In this document: positions 22,006-33,299 of the stretch, piece by piece | Layout of the letters: the number at the start of each line of letters is the position of its first letter | How positions within the stretch are numbered: position 1 is the first letter of the stretch | Source of the DNA: Cladobotryum mycophilum | Lineage: Eukaryota > Ascomycota > Sordariomycetes > Hypocreales > Hypocreaceae | NCBI GenBank assembly: GCA_036429605.1 | Contig: CM071590.1 | Span: 3,534,001 to 3,598,000, forward strand | Reading direction: 5' to 3' | Length of the DNA: 64,000 bases | The notes under the pieces: generated by a model | The model's input: only the letters and a program-made list of their open reading frames with translations | What the model was told of the DNA's origin: nothing | Databases searched by the model: none | Position numbers and translations under genes: made by a program

Positions 22006-23729
22006 CTACCATCCACCGCCAGCCTTGCCAGCCAACTGCGCAACTCCCTCGGTGCTAGTGGCTAAATCCTTTCCAACGTCGCTAATAACCTCACGATAGC
22101 TTGTGAACGCCAGTCTATCTAAACTTACACCTGTGATATCAGACCAGTATGCCAGGGTATCATGTATATACGATCGGGAAATGCCTCCGATGACATCCTC
22201 GGGTCTCGCACCATCTTCAACGACCCGCGATTCGTCCCCCGAGAAATATGCCTCATCTATCTCTGTCAGCCACTCCTTTTGATCCTGCAAGCCCGGCTTC
22301 TCGGGCAACTTCTTTCGTTCGATAATGATGGGATCGTCAAACTTGATTTGGCCACCGCCATTGGTACAGCCCCCAGGGCATGCCATCACTTCAACATAGC
22401 CGTATTCAAGGGAGGCTGACTTCCCTACCGGACGCCTGGCTGCTCCTACTGGCCTCCCACCTGGCATACGGGACGGGCGAGCCGGTTTCAACCGCCTTAC
22501 TAGGTTTTGGATATTCCTGAAACCGTAATATCGAGCAGCCTTGAAAATAGGCTCACCATTCACGGCCACGGCGTATTCCACTACGTCGATATTACGACCT
22601 TTATTGATTTGGATTTCGGACCCGGGGGTTTGTGCCGCCTTGCTTTGGAGAATGTGATGTAACAATCCACCAGAAGAACCGGCTGCACGCGGGGGTTTCT
22701 TGTGCCCCCTTTTGGGAATAAGAAGCTTTGGAGTTTCTTGTCTGGGAAAGCTGGCTGTGGAGTTGATGGTATAGTCTTTTCAAAGTCAAAGAAATTGAGC
22801 CCTCTGGACTCGGCGAGCATCAAAACTTCCTTGCTTGTGATGACGCAATCAACGTCGCGGACGCCTCGGCCGGGCGACCCGGAGCCAGCCCAAACTTCAT
22901 CTGTGAGTTCCTCCCGGCTGGCTTCTAGCTTTTTATCGAAACATGGCATTATGGAGAGATGCCAAATCCTACTTGGTGGGATGCCCAGTTTCCGACTTAG
23001 AGTCGTCTTTAAAAGGGTTCCCATGAGAGCCTGGGGTGACTTGACTTTGGATAAGTGTGGTAGAACATATGGATGGGTTTTTTCGGCATAGCACACCCAG
23101 CCGGGACAAGATGATGCTAGGATCGGCTGTGACGGCGTGAGGACTCTAGGTGTGGGAGAAGAGAGAACTTCATCTGCGCCAAGCACGAGAGTCGCCTCCC
23201 TCGATGTATTTGTGTCGACAATCCAGGTGAACTCGTTGTTCCACTTTCCTCCACTGGCGAGACCCTGTGGACCTCGTAATAGATTCTCCAACATGTAGCC
23301 CGCTTGGCTCTCTGTTACGTCGCGCCCACATGCGGCAGCCAGATTAGCCCTCGTCTGAGGACTCACGCTGGCCACGAACAGCTTGGCATCTTCGTTCTCG
23401 AGCCCTTGTACCCGGAAACCACCCGCCGCATCGGGCCCCACCACGCGCAGCGTCGGGGCCGCGTCGAGCGTCGAGATGACCTCGGCATGGCTCTGCAGGC
23501 TGACCAGCACAGCCTCGGCGGAGGTGACGCAGCCCGAGCAGGCGAGGCAATCCGTCAGCGAGATCTGAGCGGGCGTGGCGCCGGAGGCCGACGAGGACTG
23601 TTGTCCATCGAGTATGACTTCGTTCTCGTCGGACTGCGGGGCAAGCGGGAGGGTCTCGATGGGCTTGATGCAGGCGACGCCGGGGGAGATGAAGTCGTTG
23701 AGGTCGTCGGCGGAAAGGATGGCACTCAT
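22006..23729 (-). CDS. NAR1: Cytosolic Fe-S cluster assembly factor Nar1 (one frame break)
   Basis: Fe-only-hydrogenase-like component of the cytosolic Fe-S assembly (CIA) machinery, which transfers clusters to target proteins. The ATG at 23729 gives MSAILSADDLNDFISP. The N-terminal cluster ligands are Cys20 (GVACIKP) and Cys61/64/67 (DCLACSGC). H-cluster-like ligands follow in SSCPGWVCYAEK, MPCFDKK and ACPGGCTNGG. The conserved NIQNLVRRLKPAR segment is present and the protein ends in Trp, as expected for a CIA-targeting tail. The frame changes between FPDKKLQSFLF and SGGLLHHIL, near the G5 run at 22691-22695 or the C5T4 run at 22705-22713 (plus strand). One additional base gives 574 aa. No GT-AG intron can bridge the break. 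Confidence 0.9.
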
Positions 23730-24966
23730 GGTGCTTTTTCTTCTTCTTCTTCTTTCACGGGCTGAGCCGCTAGGGAACGGTGTTGCGTTGTGTTGCGTTG
23801 CGTTGGAGTAGATTGTATGGGAGAGAGAGAGGGTCGCTTTTGTTGGATGATATCTTGAGTCGCAATGTTGGATTTCGCCTCCCTCAATGCGCGACACCTA
23901 ATGGAAGTAACTGTAGTAATAATACGGAATTGGAAATCAAGAATATGTGATTGGCCTGTGAATAGAATTCCTAGTGAAAATCCAAGACCTTATTTTTTTT
24001 CTTGTAAAAAGTTTCGTTGTTTAGAGAAATGGCGTTGCTGCGTAATAAAAGGCCCGTGATTTGAAATGACATTGAAACTTTGGGGACATAATGAAAAGCA
24101 CACCCCCACATTTATCTTTTTTAAGTGTTGGATGCGAAATCGGCAGGATGGGTGGCGGGTATCCACTTTTTAAGTTTGGGGGTTGTGCTTCCTTGCATCT
24201 GATAACCCTCGAATGCCATCATCTACCTCCCGTATCCCGTTACTAGACAAGTACAACTTTTGGCATGTTACTCTAGATAGGCGATCCAAACACACACAAG
24301 ACAAGATACGATTGAGGTGACAAAAAGTTTACGCTCAATAGATTCGCAGTATAGTTAGTGAGGAGTGAGCCGTATACTTTGTCATAGAACAGCATCACAA
24401 AGAGAATGTTAGCACCATGGTTGCCACAAGGCATAACATGCGCATTTCACACTCCATTGGAACCGTCTATAAACCCAAGGCTAAAAAAAGCTGCATGTGA
24501 ATATGTATTACGTGCAATCAACACTGCCTAACCCATCATCATGCGTCGACGCCAACTCTTCACTTTGGTTTGCTTCCAAAAAAACCTTTAGCCAGTCAAA
24601 ACCAAAGAAGCACCCGCCCAGTTTCCCGTTTTCCCCCTTGCCCCAGAGAAGAAGAAAAAACTCCCTTTATAGTCAACTGTGGAAAACAGTGCCCTCCCCC
24701 TTCCCCCAGGTTGACAATTGTAAAAAGAAGAAGGGGGAAGATTGGGAAAAACACAAAACAAAAAAAACAAAAAAAAAGGGTTTCTGTCCCAGACTCCCAT
24801 ATCGCTAACTGTTCCAATCCCAAACTCCATAAACCCCCGTTCGATCTGAAGCAGCATATGCTTGCCGCCTGGCTTTCTCCGCTGCTTGCCTCGCCGACAT
24901 TCCTAGCAAGCCTGCCTCATATTCTAAAATAGCTGAGAGACGTCTGTCCTGTTCCCAACGGTTAAC
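23730..24966. other. Intergenic region, no gene supported
   Basis: About 1.2 kb between the 5' end of NAR1 and the 3' end of the zinc-finger gene. It has A-rich and CT-rich tracts (24640-24790). ORFs here are low-complexity and unsupported. Confidence 0.6.
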
Positions 24967-26130
24967 CTACGAGCCGTTGACCATTACGACTGACTCTTCG
25001 CCATTCTCCATGCCGTTTGCGTTTTCTTCTTCTTCTTTCGATTCGACAACACCGGTGAGCTGCACATCGGCGATGCCAGAGATGATGGCCTGGCGGCGGT
25101 CATTCCAGTCCACCTCGCTCTGAATGACCTGGGAGAGGAGGACCTCCTTCTCCAGCCACTCCTTGTAATACATCTCTTCCCACTGTTTGCATTCCTTCTT
25201 CAGCGTTTCTCCCACTTCGTCTGCCCACTTGGCCTCCCAGTAGCATTTCCGGTATAGTTTGTCGACTGAGTAGGATAGCTCTGCTGCCGTGAACAGATCG
25301 CTGTTAAGGGCAGTGAAGTATTCCGAGTTGGGGTCCTCGCCGTTACTCTCGTCCAAGTCGTCTTGAGCAGAGTGCGACTGTGGTGTCTTGATGATGATCT
25401 TGAGCTTTCCGGTTTTCCCTGTTGGTCCTGATTGCATAGATTTCGGAACGGGGTCGGATGGCCGGAGCGCTTCGGTCTCGTGCACCGTTCGCATGTGCTT
25501 GGCCAGGGCATCAGATCTCGTGAAAGAGCGATCACATTCTAGACACATATTGTTAGGTCATGGAATAATCGATATACCATCATGAGGCAGGAAAAGATAG
25601 CTGATGAACATACCAGGTAAGTAGCAGTAGAATGGCTTCTCCCGGGTGTGACTTCGCATGTGCGCCTTCAGGGCGTACCCACTGGCGTGAGGCAAGCCCT
25701 TTCTATTGCAGCTCTTCCATTCACAGGTATACTTCTTTTGTCGGTTCTCAATGTGAGAGTTGTGAATGTGCTCAACCAGCTTGTCCATGTTGCCCTGGTC
25801 ACCAGCTGGGCATCCATCCCAGTCGCACGTTGTGACCTGGTCCTGAAAGTCTTCCTCTTCTAGTCGTGCGTTGACGGGAGAGCTGGGGATGTCGCCCGAC
25901 GTGTCGGACGAGACGTCGGACATGCCCTCGAGGACATCAGGCTCCGGGACGGGTTCATGTTCAACGTCGGGGACGACCGCAGAGGATGTCGTGGACCCGG
26001 CCTCAACCTTTTGCCGCTTCGAAGGCCGAAGCGTCGAATCGTCATACTCGTGCCCATCTTCCTCGTAGGGCTCTGATGAATCCATTGCCGAAGATAATGG
26101 CGAGTCCGGAGGAGAGTAATTCGGAGCCAT
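24967..26130 (-). CDS. C2H2 zinc-finger protein, YY1/Iec1-like (tentative)
   Basis: Exons 26130-25614 and 25538-24967 with a 75-nt intron (GTATGT...TCTAG) give 362 aa. The start is MAPNYSPPDSPLSS. The ORF extends further upstream but is not protein-like there. Three C2H2 fingers lie at about residues 102-126, 136-161 and 169-192; the third is formed only after splicing, which restores CYLPECDRSFTRSDALAKH. The segment after it (HETEALRPSDPVPKS) is, as I recall, characteristic of one fungal family that includes INO80-complex Iec1-like proteins. This assignment is from memory and uncertain. An acidic N-terminus and a charged helical C-terminus fit a nuclear DNA-binding or chromatin protein. Confidence 0.82.
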
Positions 26131-27017
26131 GGTGGGCGCGTCTTTGTCGTCTTCTCGCGCAACTTGTTCAAAAAGAAAGAAAAAAGTAGGAAAAAAGGAA
26201 AACTTATTATTGGCGAATGCGAAGCTCCAATGTTCGAATAAAGCGTGACAAAAAACCCGAACGAAGCGAGTTCGAAAGAGAAAATTACGAATATCGCGCG
26301 ACGTGTGTTTGTTTGATGCGAATCGGATCGCGAAGTGGTAAGAAGCGCTGGGGGAGGTGCAAGGAATTGGAGGGTTCAAGTGTCGCAGCGAGATGCTATT
26401 CCTACCTTCCCACGGCAAAAACTTGGCTAAGCTGTAAGGGGAGCTTGCCGCGTCAAAGTACCACCAATGCGGCACAGTGTGAGCAATTGATCGTGATGCG
26501 CAACTCAAAATCGACAAGTTGCTTCCGGGTGACTTTGTTACATAAATTACGAGGTTTTCTATGAAAAAATTAAATAAATAGATAAAATTCAGAAAGAAAA
26601 TAATTACAATGACAAAAAGAAAGAGGTTTGTCTGGATCTCCATATCATGGAATATACTGAATGGCCTACCGCTGCCCAATAACATGACTGACACTGCCTC
26701 ATTATAGACAGATGCAGCCATACAAATGGCAACAAGCAATCACGATTCTCGCTATAGTAAGAGATGACCATATTTCATATGCAATGTAGAAATTGATAAA
26801 GGATATCGAGTACGCATCTGTTGAAGAAATCATCATGTACTTTTGTTGAATCTAACCTCCAAACATGGCAAAGACCTTTAAACTCCATGAACCCATCATT
26901 CTCAAGCTGGGGATATCTACACCAGGGCAACAATTTTTTAGTTTTTAAAAGACGTAAGCTCATGAAACAGGGCCGTCAGCGTCTCCATATAAGCGAACGG
27001 TGCTGGACCACATCCGC
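26131..27017. other. Intergenic region, no gene supported
   Basis: About 0.9 kb between two minus-strand genes, holding the zinc-finger promoter and the DAHP synthase 3' UTR. AT-rich at 26560-26630. Confidence 0.6.
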
Positions 27018-28420
27018 TTATGCCTGTCCGTTGACTCCGAGAACCTGTCTTCGCTGCTTGACGGCGGCGGCTAGGTTGTCGAGCACCTCCTCTGTGTCTG
27101 CCCAGTTGATACAAGCATCTGTGATGCTGACGCCGTACTTGAGCGCGGACTTGCCCTCTGCAGGTACTTTCTGGTTGCCTATTCAACAATGTTAGTATCA
27201 GAGACCCGCTTATCAGTTAAGGGGGAAAAAAGTGAGTTAAAGTATTTACCCTCGTCAATGTTGCTCTCAATCATGAGACCCATGATGGCGGTCTCGCCCT
27301 TGGCAATCTGCTCAGCAACAACGGCCGCAACCTTAGGCTGATTCTTGTGGTCCTTTAGCGAGTTGCCGTGGCTGCAGTCCACCATCAGCCTCTGGGGCAC
27401 ACCCTTCTTGTCAAGAGCAGCCTTGGCCTCAGCAATGCTCTCAGCATCGTAGTTCGTGCCCTTGGTGCCGCCCCGGAGGATGACGAAGCAGTCGTCGTTA
27501 CCCGTGGTGCCGACAATAGCAACGACGCCAGGCTTGGTGACGGACAGGAAGTGATGGGGGTGCCTGACGGCGCCAATGGCATCAATGGCGACTCCCAATG
27601 ACCCATCGGTTCCGTTCTTGAAGCCCACGGGGAAACTGAGACCGCTGGCCAGCTCACGGTGCAGCTGGCTCTCCGTCGTTCGCGCGCCAATGGCACCGAC
27701 GGAGAGCAGATCGGCGAGGAACTGGGGCGAGATGGTATCCAGCATCTCGCTGGCAATGGGCATGCCCTTGCTCGTTAGGTCGACAAACAGCTGGCGCGAG
27801 AGGCGCAGGCCCTTGTTGATCTGGAAGCTGCCGTCGATCTCGGGATCGTTGATGAGGCCCTTCCAGCCGACGGTCGTGCGGGGCTTCTCGAGGTACGAGC
27901 GCATGACAATCAGGAGCTCGTCCTTATGCTTCTCCTTGGCCCGGAGGAGGAGGTCGCAGTAGGCAATGGCGGCCGCGGGATCGTGGATGGAGCAAGGTCC
28001 CACGACGATGAGCAGACGGTGCTTCTCGTCCTTGTTGTTGATGATGGCGACGGCCTCGTCACGGCCCTCGAGCACCGTCTTTTTGGACGCGGCAGTCTGG
28101 GGAATCTCATGCTGGAGCAGGTCGGGAGGCGTCAGGGGATTGTACCCTCGAACTATTTTGAATCAGAAAAATGTTAGAGACAGAGAGAGACGGACAGAGA
28201 CGGAGAGAGGGAAAAGGGCTCCCAAGCAAGCCACCTCTTAATCGCAAAAAGAGAGGGAGGAACATAACGTACTTCTCCAATCCTCCGACTCGAGCTGGTT
28301 GCCGCAATCCTTGTTTTCAATGTAGAACTAGTAATTGAGGCCAGTGAGTCTTGAGTCCAGAGAGTCACCCCGCCAAACATGGCAAGCTCGTCATAACTGA
28401 GGGGCACTCACGGTCGACAT
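27018..28420 (-). CDS. ARO3: 3-Deoxy-D-arabino-heptulosonate-7-phosphate (DAHP) synthase, Aro3-like
   Basis: First step of the shikimate pathway: PEP plus erythrose-4-phosphate to DAHP. Four exons, 28420-28412 (only three codons), 28327-28273, 28152-27250 and 27178-27018, give 375 aa. Splicing restores EDWRIRGYNPLTPPDLLQHE, close to the yeast Aro3 N-terminus. Core motifs present are VVGPCSIHD, KPRTTVGWKGLINDP, GAIGARTTESQLHRELASG and DCSHGNSLKDH. The C-terminal exon gives YGVSITDACINW. The N-terminus favours the Phe-regulated isozyme, but some internal segments resemble Aro4, so the feedback specificity is inferred. Introns are 84, 120 and 71 nt. A CRE-like site lies upstream (separate entry). 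Confidence 0.94.
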
Positions 28421-28516
28421 TTTGGATGGTGGGTATTGTTGGATTAGATTGGAGGGACGAGGTTGAAAAGATGAGGAGCGGAGGGAGGAGGAAGGAGGGA
28501 AAAAGAACACCACAGG

Positions 28517-28524
28517 TGACGTCA
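28517..28524. promoter_or_regulatory. TGACGTCA palindrome (CRE/ATF, bZIP) upstream of DAHP synthase
   Basis: A perfect 8-bp CRE palindrome 97 bp upstream of the DAHP synthase ATG. Fungal amino-acid genes are commonly controlled by the bZIP activator Gcn4/CPC1, which prefers TGACTCA but can bind TGACGTCA. A role here is inference. Confidence 0.5.
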
Positions 28525-28721
28525 ATTGCTCAATGAATTCGAGTCGAGGATGTTTAAAGAACAAAAAAGTTGGCAAGGCTTGATTCAAATTCGAGATTGA
28601 GGAGGGTCCAAGTCCAACAACTTTATGGAGTGTAAGATAGGTATTAATATGAGAAAGGATTTATTATTATAGCCAACCTCTCTGCAGGTCAGACCAGACC
28701 AACCAAATACATTGATTCAAG

Positions 28722-28742
28722 CACACACACACACACACACAC
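28722..28742. repeat. CA dinucleotide microsatellite
   Basis: About ten CA units, 300 bp upstream of the DAHP synthase start. Confidence 0.85.
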
Positions 28743-29555
28743 CCAGTAAGTATTACACACAGACTCACTACCTTGGAGACATTGGATGACACCAATTCCA
28801 AGTCCGGCCTCGGCGAGTTTTGGTCTCTCTGACCATTCTGGCCTTGTCAATTGGGTCCTCAGACGGATGATCGCTACCCCACCATGCACCATGGGGGGGG
28901 GGGTCCTTGAGTAGAAGGTTTCTCAGACCCCTGCCAGGTTCCATTCTTTTCTTTTTCGGCTACACCTATAATAGCCCGAGAAATCTAAATCTGCATGTAC
29001 TGCTGCGACAGAGTATACTTGAACATCTAAGCGTTCCCTCATACCCTCTGGCGCCTCTTAAATGTCGGTGACAAAGTCCATGTTTGAGACGGATACATCA
29101 CATGTGAAAAAGAAAGACAAAAAGATGGTTGGAGCGGCTGCTTCAAAAAGTAAGCTGACTGTTGTTATTGTTAATATCAAGGTCTCACCAAGCATCAAAA
29201 ACTTCACCAGGCTATAGTACCTAGATAGATGGATTATCTGAGGGGAATTTCCCCACTCATGCAGATCATATTATCTGTCTGCATCCTTCTATAAGATTCG
29301 AATAAACTGCAATAGATAAGGTGATGATGGATGGATGGAAGAATTCCCCTCTTTTGTCTGGGGTCGTTAAGACGGAATCTAGCAACGTCAAAATCCCTCC
29401 CATTCTTAAACCGTACGCTAATGCATTCTCTCTGTCTCGGCCCTCATTACTGGGCCCGGAGCATGTCCATCAACAGCCGAGAATCCTCCCGTGTGCCAAA
29501 TATCACGTAACATGGCATTTTCATTCCTCGTCATCATTCAGATCGACCTCTCTTC

Positions 29556-31555
29556 CTACATAATGTCAATGTTGAGTATCTTAATGTCTTCCTCAGGCTT
29601 CTCCTTGTGGGTTCTTGTGTTCTCAATCTTGTGAATAACATCCAGCCCTTGCGTCGCTCGTCCAAAGATGGTATGTTTCCCATCGAGCCATGGCTATACA
29701 ATGTTAGCCCCCTGAAAGATAAGTCAACGACTAGCATACTACGTACCGTTTTCTCAGTCGTGATAAAGAACTGGCTGGCATTTGTGTTTGGCCCAGCGTT
29801 GGCCATACTCACGGTATAAGGCTTGTCATGCCTCAAGCTGCTGAATTCATCCTCAAATTCTCGGCCCCAGATACTCTCGCCACCGGTACCATCGCCGAGC
29901 GGATCTCCACCTTGTATCATGAACTTCCGGATGACTCGATGGAAGATGGTATTGTTATAGTAGCCTTGCTTCGCGTGTGTAACAAAGTTTTCGATGGCCT
30001 TTGGTGCAGCATCGGGGAAGAGGCGTATATGAATATCGCCGTACGTAGTATGAAGAACCGCAGAGCTACCCGTCGCTGCCGCCTTGCTCTTGGTCTCCTT
30101 TTTGCCTCCCAGCTGCGTTGGCTTTTCGTTTTGGACGTCTCTGGTGGATTTTGAAATCTCTTCATCATTCGTAAACATGTAAAAGCGTACTTTGCCCACG
30201 CCAGTCGCAACCAAAATCGGATCCCGCATCTCGGATTCCTGAAGGAGAGGATTGCTAGAAGCACCCATCTCTACGGACATGATGCCCTTCTTTTGCGGTT
30301 GGCCCTGGTATATACCGAGATTAACGGCGCGGAAGTTTTCATCCTTGGCAAAGACCTTGACGACTCGATTGGTGTACGTGTTGAGAACCTTGATCCCCAG
30401 CATGGTGCCGTATAGTATAAAGTTGCCCGATTCGTCGAAAATGATATTCGACTTGTCCTTTAGTGTGTCTGATTCTATATCCCTCTCCTGCGCTAGCCGC
30501 CTGCCAAACTCGACATTATCGAGCTTCTGCCCCGAAGTGCCTGCCCTCTGCATATCCTCAATCACTTGAAGAGACTCGTCGTATTCACGATGTAGCTTCG
30601 CCGTTGCAAAGTCGAAGATACGAATCTTCCGGTCCGGTAGGGAGAAGACTGCTAGGCTCTTTCCATTCGGAGATATTGTCAGGCATGTGGGTATCGACTT
30701 GGCCTTTTTAAAGTCGAACAGGTTCGTTGAGCTCTTGTATTCGAAAACGTTGCTCGGCTTCTCGTAGTTGCCGCTTGGTTGCCAGTATTCGACCATGCCC
30801 TTGTCGTCCGCCGAAACAACACAGTCGTACTCGTCATTGAATGTCATTAGGTGCACGGGGCTTCTGTGCAGACCCTTGATCGTGTGAATTGGCTCCTCCT
30901 TTTCTCCGCGGCCGTCGTACAAGTGTATCAGCGGCTTCGCGGCTTCGGATACTGCTAATAATGGGTACGATGCCCCCTTCTTATGAACCCAGCATATAGA
31001 CCTCGGAACGTACTTTAGGTTGAGGATGGACAAGAGATCAAAGGTTATGACGTCGAATATTTTGATCGTTTCGTCCGCACCGGCAGTCGCAAAGCTTCGG
31101 CCGTCTCGACTCACAGAGACGGACGTAATCTCGCCTTCGTGCGCCTTGAACTGCTTGACAAACTCGATGCCCTGGCCATCCTTCTTCCAAAACTTGACGA
31201 CGCCGTCGATGGAGGATGTGATGAGGAAATCGGTGAGAGGGGTCCATGTCACAAAGAGCAGCTGCTCCTTGTGCATCAACGACTTGGAATATCGAGCCGA
31301 CTTGGGGAGGGCGGAGACGTAGAGCTTCTCGTAGGGTAGAACGCGCCGTTTCTTCTTTGGGGCTTCGGAGGGAAGCTGGGGCCCCATGTCATCGTCCGAC
31401 GAAGAGTCTATAGTCGCGTCGTCAATTCGAGTTTCCTCCATGAGTTTGGCAGAGAGAGGGAGAGGGATGGGGGAAAACGTACCTGACCCGTCATCTTCAT
31501 ACTCGGCGCGGCTGCGCTTTTGCGATCGGTTATCGTCTTCGGCGGAGTCGGTCAT
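29556..31555 (-). CDS. cyp15: WD40-repeat peptidyl-prolyl cis-trans isomerase (PPWD1/Cyp15 type)
   Basis: Nuclear cyclophilin with an N-terminal WD40 propeller, orthologous to spliceosome-associated PPWD1. Exons 31555-31483, 31407-29747 and 29693-29556 give 623 aa. The N-terminus is Asp/Ser-rich, followed by MGPQLPSEAPKKKRRVLPYE (probable nuclear localisation signal). WD40 repeats fill roughly residues 80-450. The last 160 residues are a cyclophilin domain with FHRVIRKFMIQGGDP, NAGPNTNASQFFITT and, after splicing, PWLDGKHTIFGRATQGLDV. The first intron (31408-31482, GTACGT...CTATAG) is exactly 75 nt without a stop, so unspliced RNA would stay in frame. The spliced form looks more family-like. 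The second intron is 53 nt. Frame intact. Confidence 0.93.
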
Positions 31556-32276
31556 TGCGACGGCTATTTGTGTGGTGATTAGGTAGAAAGCAAAAGGCCA
31601 TCGACATACAGAACTGCTCTCGTGGATGGAGCTTGTCGCGGATGGGAAGGCTGCGATGATGGGTGGGTCTAGGAAAGCTCCAGAAAATTAATAGCCAATC
31701 AGATGCGTGTACCTGATAAGATACTCAGCCTCGCCATTGATGGCCGAAAGTGTTCATTTCGCACTGTGTACCGGCAAATTGGTTGTTGGTTGTTGGCTCT
31801 AGGAGTGATGCATGCATGACAGATACATCTTGCAGGGTTTCACCTGTCATTGTCTCCGATATGGATATCATTATTGATCGATCCTCTTCAATTTTTGATT
31901 ACACGATATAAATCATCCAAGGAAGACATGAAAAATGGCTAGGATAACGAATGTTCATTCTATAAGCACTGATCTACATAGTATAGGTAGTAGCTAATAC
32001 TAATGAAAGCACTGCTTTAATCTAAATATCCCCGAGCTTGCCCCATGAATGACATGCCGAGGACCACCAATCTTTTGTCCCCCGCGCGCTGTTGCTGACG
32101 ACCCTACCAACAACGCCTTTCTTTCAATGCTTGTTGTGCTAACAGTCCGGGTTTCTCTTTATCCATTCTAGCTCCTATTCTCCTCACACATATATCCTTC
32201 TTTTTCTTGCTTTTTCCTCGCTTTTTCTCTTCAACACCTTCTCTAGGTTCTTCAACTCACGGTCCATTTCTTCATA
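31556..32276. promoter_or_regulatory. Divergent promoter region between cyclophilin and FAR-17a genes
   Basis: 721 bp separate the two divergent starts. The sequence is AT-rich around 31860-32030 and pyrimidine-rich just before 32277. No specific site can be defended. Confidence 0.4.
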
Positions 32277-33029
32277 ATGGCTCGGCATTCCCTTCAACGG
32301 CTTTCGTCGCCGTCCCCATCCTTCTCTCTAATTCTTCATTTGCTGGGCATCGGAGTGTTTGGTTACTGCTTTCGATTCTTGACCCTGTGGGATAGTCCCA
32401 TTACACAGTCGTATGGATGGCATTTCCAGTACTTTACCATCATCGGCCTAGCAGCTTCCCTTCTCTGCTTCACTCTCGGTGCATTGGCGGACATCACTTC
32501 GAGTTCTACCCTATTTCAGCTCAAGAATGCCGTGTCCACTCTTGCTACCCCGGTGGAGATGATCGTTACCATGCTTTACTGGGGAATCACCGCCATTGAT
32601 CCAAAACTCGTCATCCCGGAAGACATTGCTCTGCCCCTTGCGCCTGATCTGGGCTTCCATGTGGCTCCGGCTGTCTTCCTAACCCTAGATCTCCTCTTCT
32701 TCAGCCCACCATGGACCATCTCAATTTATGGCACTCTCTCCCTTGCCACAACCTTGGCATTTGCATATTGGTACTGGGTAGAGCTTTGCTTTAGCAACAA
32801 TGGGTGGTGAGTATCTTCATAATAATTACATCCTCTCCCCATTCGTAACTTGTACTTATCAACAAAAAGGTATCCATATCCTCTCTTTGCGGTTCTTTCT
32901 ACATCACAGCGCGTCCTCCTATTCGCTTTCTCTGCGGGGATGTTGACAGCCTCATCCGGTCTGCTAAAGTGGCTTTATGCGCGTGTGAATGGCTATGAAG
33001 TCGTCGAAAGGGCCAAGAAGACTCAGTAA
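32277..33029 (+). CDS. FAR-17a/AIG1-like multi-pass membrane protein
   Basis: Exons 32277-32806 and 32870-33029 with a 63-nt intron (GTGAGT...AAAAG) give 229 aa. About six hydrophobic segments are visible. The layout matches the FAR-17a/AIG1/ADTRP family, whose animal members hydrolyse fatty-acid esters of hydroxy fatty acids with an intramembrane Thr and His. Candidate counterparts here are the Thr in HFQYFTIIGL and the His in LGFHVAPAV; this mapping is inference by position. The protein ends in a basic cytosolic-type tail (ERAKKTQ). Fungal function is not established. The intron splits the final hydrophobic region, and splicing restores NNGWYPYPLFAVL. Confidence 0.85.
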
Positions 33030-33299
33030 TTACTGATTCAAAAAAAAATTCATGTACAAACATGGCAGTTTTTATACAGTATGGCTAAATTGGAATAGGA
33101 AGAGCATTTCTAGGTACACTGCTATTGGAGCTTAATGAAGCCATTCTAGGAACAGAAGCTCCATTTTTATGAGGATTGAGTGCTGGAGGATGGTCTGGTC
33201 TGGTCTAAAAATATCTTGTGTTGAGACTTATATATTGTCTATCTATAATTTCTTGTTTATATAGATGTAACAAGGCAGCCGAAATCTTATAGACTAACC

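Larger units (their letters stand above)
28421..29555. other. Intergenic region, no gene supported
   Basis: About 1.1 kb with the DAHP synthase promoter, a CA microsatellite (28722-28742), an 11-G run (28893-28903) and the 3' side of the cyclophilin gene. Confidence 0.6.

Noticed and set aside
22006..22099. Overlap of convergent SUZ and NAR1 coding regions
   Set aside because: Disappears once the SUZ-C frame with its stop at 21972 is recognised.
22640..22760. A short intron explaining the NAR1 frame change
   Set aside because: No GT donor lies between the last good residue of the first frame and the first of the second; a GC-AG option would be 44 nt without a branch site.
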